From Rhizobium johnstonii 3841 (GTDB lineage: Bacteria; Pseudomonadota; Alphaproteobacteria; Rhizobiales; Rhizobiaceae): 64,000 bases of DNA. Positions 61,536 through 64,000 of the stretch are shown here, piece by piece. Position numbers and translations under genes: made by a program. Position 1 is the first letter of the stretch. Each line of letters begins with the position of its first letter. Below the pieces are notes generated by a model. That model had not been told where the DNA came from. It saw only the letters and a list, made by a program, of their open reading frames with translations, and searched no databases. The DNA lies in the NCBI RefSeq assembly GCF_000009265.1, contig NC_008380.1:253501-317500 (forward strand). The letters run 5' to 3'.

Positions 61536-63404
61536 ATGAACGCTGTGCAGCCGATCCCCCATGCATCCTCCGCGATCGACGCTCCCAGGGGCGGGCTGCC
61601 CGCTCCCAGGGACGGGCTGCGCGACCTGCTGACGCGTCTCTGGCCGACCGTCATCGCCTATAGCGTCATCCTTGCCGCCGCCATCCTCATCACCAAGCTT
61701 TCCGGCGCCACCGACTATGTCGGGCCTGACAATGATGATGGAATGCGTCTCGTCGAAGTTCGCGATTTTCTGGCCGGGCAGGGCTGGTTCGATCTGATGC
61801 AATACCGTCTCGGCCTCGACGGCGGCACGCTGATGCATTGGTCGCGGCTGATCGATCTGCCGATCGCCTCGCTGATCTGGTTCTTCGGCCTGTTCGCGCC
61901 CCGCGAGACGGCCGAAGCGTTGGCGCTCGCCGTCTGGCCGGTATCGCTCATCCTGCCCGCCATGCTCGCCATGGCGGTTGCCGGCCGGCGCATCGGCGGC
62001 GTTGCCGCCATGCATATCAGTCTCGGCTTGACCAGTCTTGCGATTTACACCGGAAACCGCTTCGCGCCGGGCGCCATCGATCATCACAATGTGCAGCTGG
62101 CGCTGGTCGCGACGATGATCGCCATGCTGCTGGATCCAGAGCGTCGCGCCTGGAGTTATGCGGTCGCCGGCATCGCGGCAGCCGTTGCCATCGCCATCGG
62201 CGCCGAGACGACCCCCTTCGTCGCCGCCGTCTGCCTGACCATCGCCCTGCTCTGGGCATGGGAGGGCGAAAATTTCGCCGCCGCCGCCAAGGCCTTCGGG
62301 CTGGCGCTGGCGATTGCGATCAGCATCCTCTTCTTCGCAACGGTGCCGCCCCGGCTTTATTCGACAGTCACCTGCGACAATCTCTCGCTCGGCTATTACA
62401 GCCTGGCGGCGATCGGCGGCGGGTTGCTGTTGTTTTCGGCGGTTTTTGCCAGCCGCTTGCGCCGGCCCTTGCGCTTTGCCGCACTCGCCGTCGTCGGCGC
62501 CGGCGTTCTCGGTTCGGCGATCGTGATCGCACCACAATGCCTGAGCGATCCGCTGGCCGGCCTCGACCCGATGCTGGTCGAGCTCTGGCTCAGAAATGTT
62601 TCGGAAGCGCAGTCGATTTTCGCTCTCGGACGCACCGATCTCTTCTCGATCGGTGGCTTCTATGCGGCCGGCCTGTTCGGCATCGCCGTCTGCATCTTCC
62701 GCGTCGTCCAGCGTGACCGTGTGCAAATCCATCTGGTCCTGCTCTTCCTGCTGATGACGAGCTGGGCAATCGCGCTGGTCCAGGTGCGTGGTTCCACCTT
62801 CTCGAACCTGATCTCCATCCTGCCGCTTGCCCTGTTGATTATAGATGTCCGTCGCATCTCCAACGGTGACAGCGAGAATGTCGCAGCCGCCTTCGTCTAT
62901 ATCGTCACCGTGCTCGCCAGTGCTCCGGCCGCCTGGGCCGTCGGCGGCGGATTTGTCTCGCTGCAGATGCAGAATGCTGCGCAGAAGAAGGCCGCAGAGC
63001 CGGCAAAGAAGATTTCCTGCACATCGCAAGCGGCGCTGGCGCCGCTGGCCGGACTACCGGCCGGATTGGTCTCGGCGCCGTCGGAAATGGGCGTGCCGAT
63101 CCTCCGCTTCACCGCGAACCGGGTTCTCTCTGCGCCTTATCATCGCAATCAGGGCGGCATGCTGACGGAGCTGCATATCGGCATGGCGGAGCCGCAGGAG
63201 GCGGAAGCCTTCCTGAAGGGGACCGGCGTGACGGTGCTTGCCTTCTGCCCCAGCGACCTGCAGACCCGCGAGATCACCAAACTGAAGCCGGATGGGCTCT
63301 ATGCTGAGCTCGGCAAGAGCAATATCCCGCCCTATCTGGAACCGCTTCCGAAGGCGGCGGACGTGGGCGTTCAGTTCTTTCGCTATCGGCCGGCGACGAA
63401 TTGA
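61536..63404 (+). CDS. Large GT-C/STT3-like membrane protein of unknown specificity
   Basis: A 622-residue protein with about twelve membrane segments between residues 35 and 480 and a soluble C-terminal domain of about 140 residues. The first external loop has the acidic motif GPDNDDGMRLVEVRDFL near 64-80 and MHWSRLIDLP near 105. A later loop has GAIDHHNVQLAL near 185. Acidic first loops and a DHH motif are features of GT-C and STT3/AglB-type enzymes that use lipid-linked sugars. It is divergent from the GT2/GtrA pair. The family name is uncertain. Confidence 0.7.
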   Translation: MNAVQPIPHASSAIDAPRGGLPAPRDGLRDLLTRLWPTVIAYSVILAAAILITKLSGATDYVGPDNDDGMRLVEVRDFLAGQGWFDLMQYRLGLDGGTLMHWSRLIDLPIASLIWFFGLFAPRETAEALALAVWPVSLILPAMLAMAVAGRRIGGVAAMHISLGLTSLAIYTGNRFAPGAIDHHNVQLALVATMIAMLLDPERRAWSYAVAGIAAAVAIAIGAETTPFVAAVCLTIALLWAWEGENFAAAAKAFGLALAIAISILFFATVPPRLYSTVTCDNLSLGYYSLAAIGGGLLLFSAVFASRLRRPLRFAALAVVGAGVLGSAIVIAPQCLSDPLAGLDPMLVELWLRNVSEAQSIFALGRTDLFSIGGFYAAGLFGIAVCIFRVVQRDRVQIHLVLLFLLMTSWAIALVQVRGSTFSNLISILPLALLIIDVRRISNGDSENVAAAFVYIVTVLASAPAAWAVGGGFVSLQMQNAAQKKAAEPAKKISCTSQAALAPLAGLPAGLVSAPSEMGVPILRFTANRVLSAPYHRNQGGMLTELHIGMAEPQEAEAFLKGTGVTVLAFCPSDLQTREITKLKPDGLYAELGKSNIPPYLEPLPKAADVGVQFFRYRPATN

Positions 63405-63505
63405 CGCCGGCAATCTTCAGGGTGGGATAAAGCATGTCGCGATAACGACATGCGTAAAAACAAAGCAAGCGCGGGAAGCCGATCTGAAAGATCGCGACGC
63501 GCTTA

Positions 63506-63751
63506 TCAGTGCGAAACGCGCATGGCGCGGCGAAGGCGCTGATTGGCATAGAGCCCGAGCACGAAGAGCATGAGGCCGCCATTATAGCCGAGCACGGCAT
63601 AGACGAATGCGAGAATAGACACCGGCCCGGGCGAGGTTATCGCCGCCAACGCGAATGTCATTCCGATCAGCGCGGCGACCAGCGCGATCACGCCAGCCGA
63701 ACGCGTCTGCCCGGCGCTGACGCCCAATGCTGCTGCTGTGAGAATAATCAT
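63506..63751 (-). CDS. Small membrane protein of unknown function
   Basis: An 81-residue protein with two or three hydrophobic segments (about 2-20, 22-42 and 45-68) and a basic end (NQRLRRAMRVSH). The start at 63751 has AAGGTG 6 bases upstream; the open frame reaches 63805 without support. I do not recognise a family. Confidence 0.6.
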   Translation of the reverse strand: MIILTAAALGVSAGQTRSAGVIALVAALIGMTFALAAITSPGPVSILAFVYAVLGYNGGLMLFVLGLYANQRLRRAMRVSH

Positions 63752-63897
63752 TTCAGCACCTTCCCAGAGAGAACGAGGGGAAGCATAGGAAGCGCCAACT
63801 AACAAAGATTTACCGGCGATCTTCGCCGAAAAGCCTTTGTATTGCGGTGGTTAGCAATCCCTTTCGGATAAAACGCATATTCTAACTATCCGTTCCG

Positions 63898-63926
63898 CAA
63901 CAAAACAGTTTTACACGATTTTGTTG
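63898..63926. promoter_or_regulatory. Inverted repeat near the window end
   Basis: CAACAAAA (63898-63905) and TTTTGTTG (63919-63926) form a perfect 8-bp dyad with a 13-base gap, in a more A/T-rich stretch. GGAGG at 63957-63961 followed by a TTG at 63967 may be the start of a rightward gene that continues past the window. The dyad would then lie in its promoter. Confidence 0.35.
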
Positions 63927-64000
63927 TTTGTCCGCCCGGCTGCAACGAGTGCATGTGGAGGATGCGTTGAGACGAGCGCGCTTGATGCAACGGCAACGAA

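Noticed and set aside
61527..63029. 500-codon open frame on the minus strand
   Set aside because: It is antisense to the large membrane protein. Its sequence is low-complexity and polar, mirroring hydrophobic codons on the other strand.

Overview
The window reads as chromosomal DNA of a Rhizobium of the R. leguminosarum/etli/phaseoli type. This rests on uniformly high GC, rhizobial short palindromic repeat families between genes, a membrane ferritin/iron exporter gene (mbfA) under a textbook Irr-type ICE box, a BA14K-type secreted protein, and housekeeping proteins (LepA, IF-3, PheST, L20/L35) of clear alphaproteobacterial character. I saw no insertion sequence, prophage, rRNA or CRISPR array. 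There is one tRNA gene, tRNA-Leu(CAG).

Layout. 0-3.2 kb: the end of a tad pilus operon (tadB fragment, tadC), a LysE-type exporter and a TadD-like TPR lipoprotein. 3.2-6.1 kb: M17 aminopeptidase, MarR-type regulator and NlpC/P60 cell-wall peptidase. 6.1-13.1 kb: a minus-strand catabolic block (P1 peptidase, LysR regulator, oligopeptide-type binding protein, two permeases, amidase) with no ATPase gene. 13.3-18 kb: a small unknown protein, a 973-residue kinase/M23-like/class III aminotransferase fusion, and purU. 18.1-23.9 kb: a surface-polysaccharide block with an ExoZ-like acyltransferase, a Wzy/ligase-like polymerase, a secreted GH5 glucanase and a divergent Wzz/GumC chain-length protein.

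23.9-33.0 kb is the most distinctive region: a tightly coupled minus-strand cluster for a CDP-activated, probably C-methyl-branched deoxysugar (rfbF, rfbG, zinc-type C-methyltransferase, 3,5-epimerase, GT2, DegT aminotransferase, CmcI-like methyltransferase, frameshifted acetyltransferase). The GT2/aminotransferase junction is duplicated 1871 bp apart without gaps, and a small islet with a second CmcI-like gene and a left-handed beta-helix acetyltransferase, both in the opposite orientation, sits between the copies. Upstream of rfbF are three copies of a 14-bp palindrome of the form TTCGGRATYCCGAA, and then tRNA-Leu, whose 3' end points at the cluster.

34-48 kb is a mixed core region: BA14K protein, SelW-like protein, class I amidotransferase, NodL/Maa-type acetyltransferase, GFA protein, lepA, tenA, cupin regulator, GNAT, HAD, histone-deacetylase-like amidohydrolase, recX, EamA exporter, truncated haemoglobin, mbfA, a BTLCP protease and an alpha/beta hydrolase. 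48.3-53.5 kb is the translation block infC (ATT start), rpmI, rplT, pheS, pheT. 53.5-64 kb holds two aldo/keto reductases, a LysR regulator, a YciE-type ferritin-like protein, an M15-like protein, a Gfo/Idh/MocA dehydrogenase, a GtrA/GT2 pair and a large GT-C-like membrane protein.

Starts were reassigned from the longest reading frame where a Shine-Dalgarno site or a repeat element argued for it. All functional calls come from reading motifs by eye; no database search was run.
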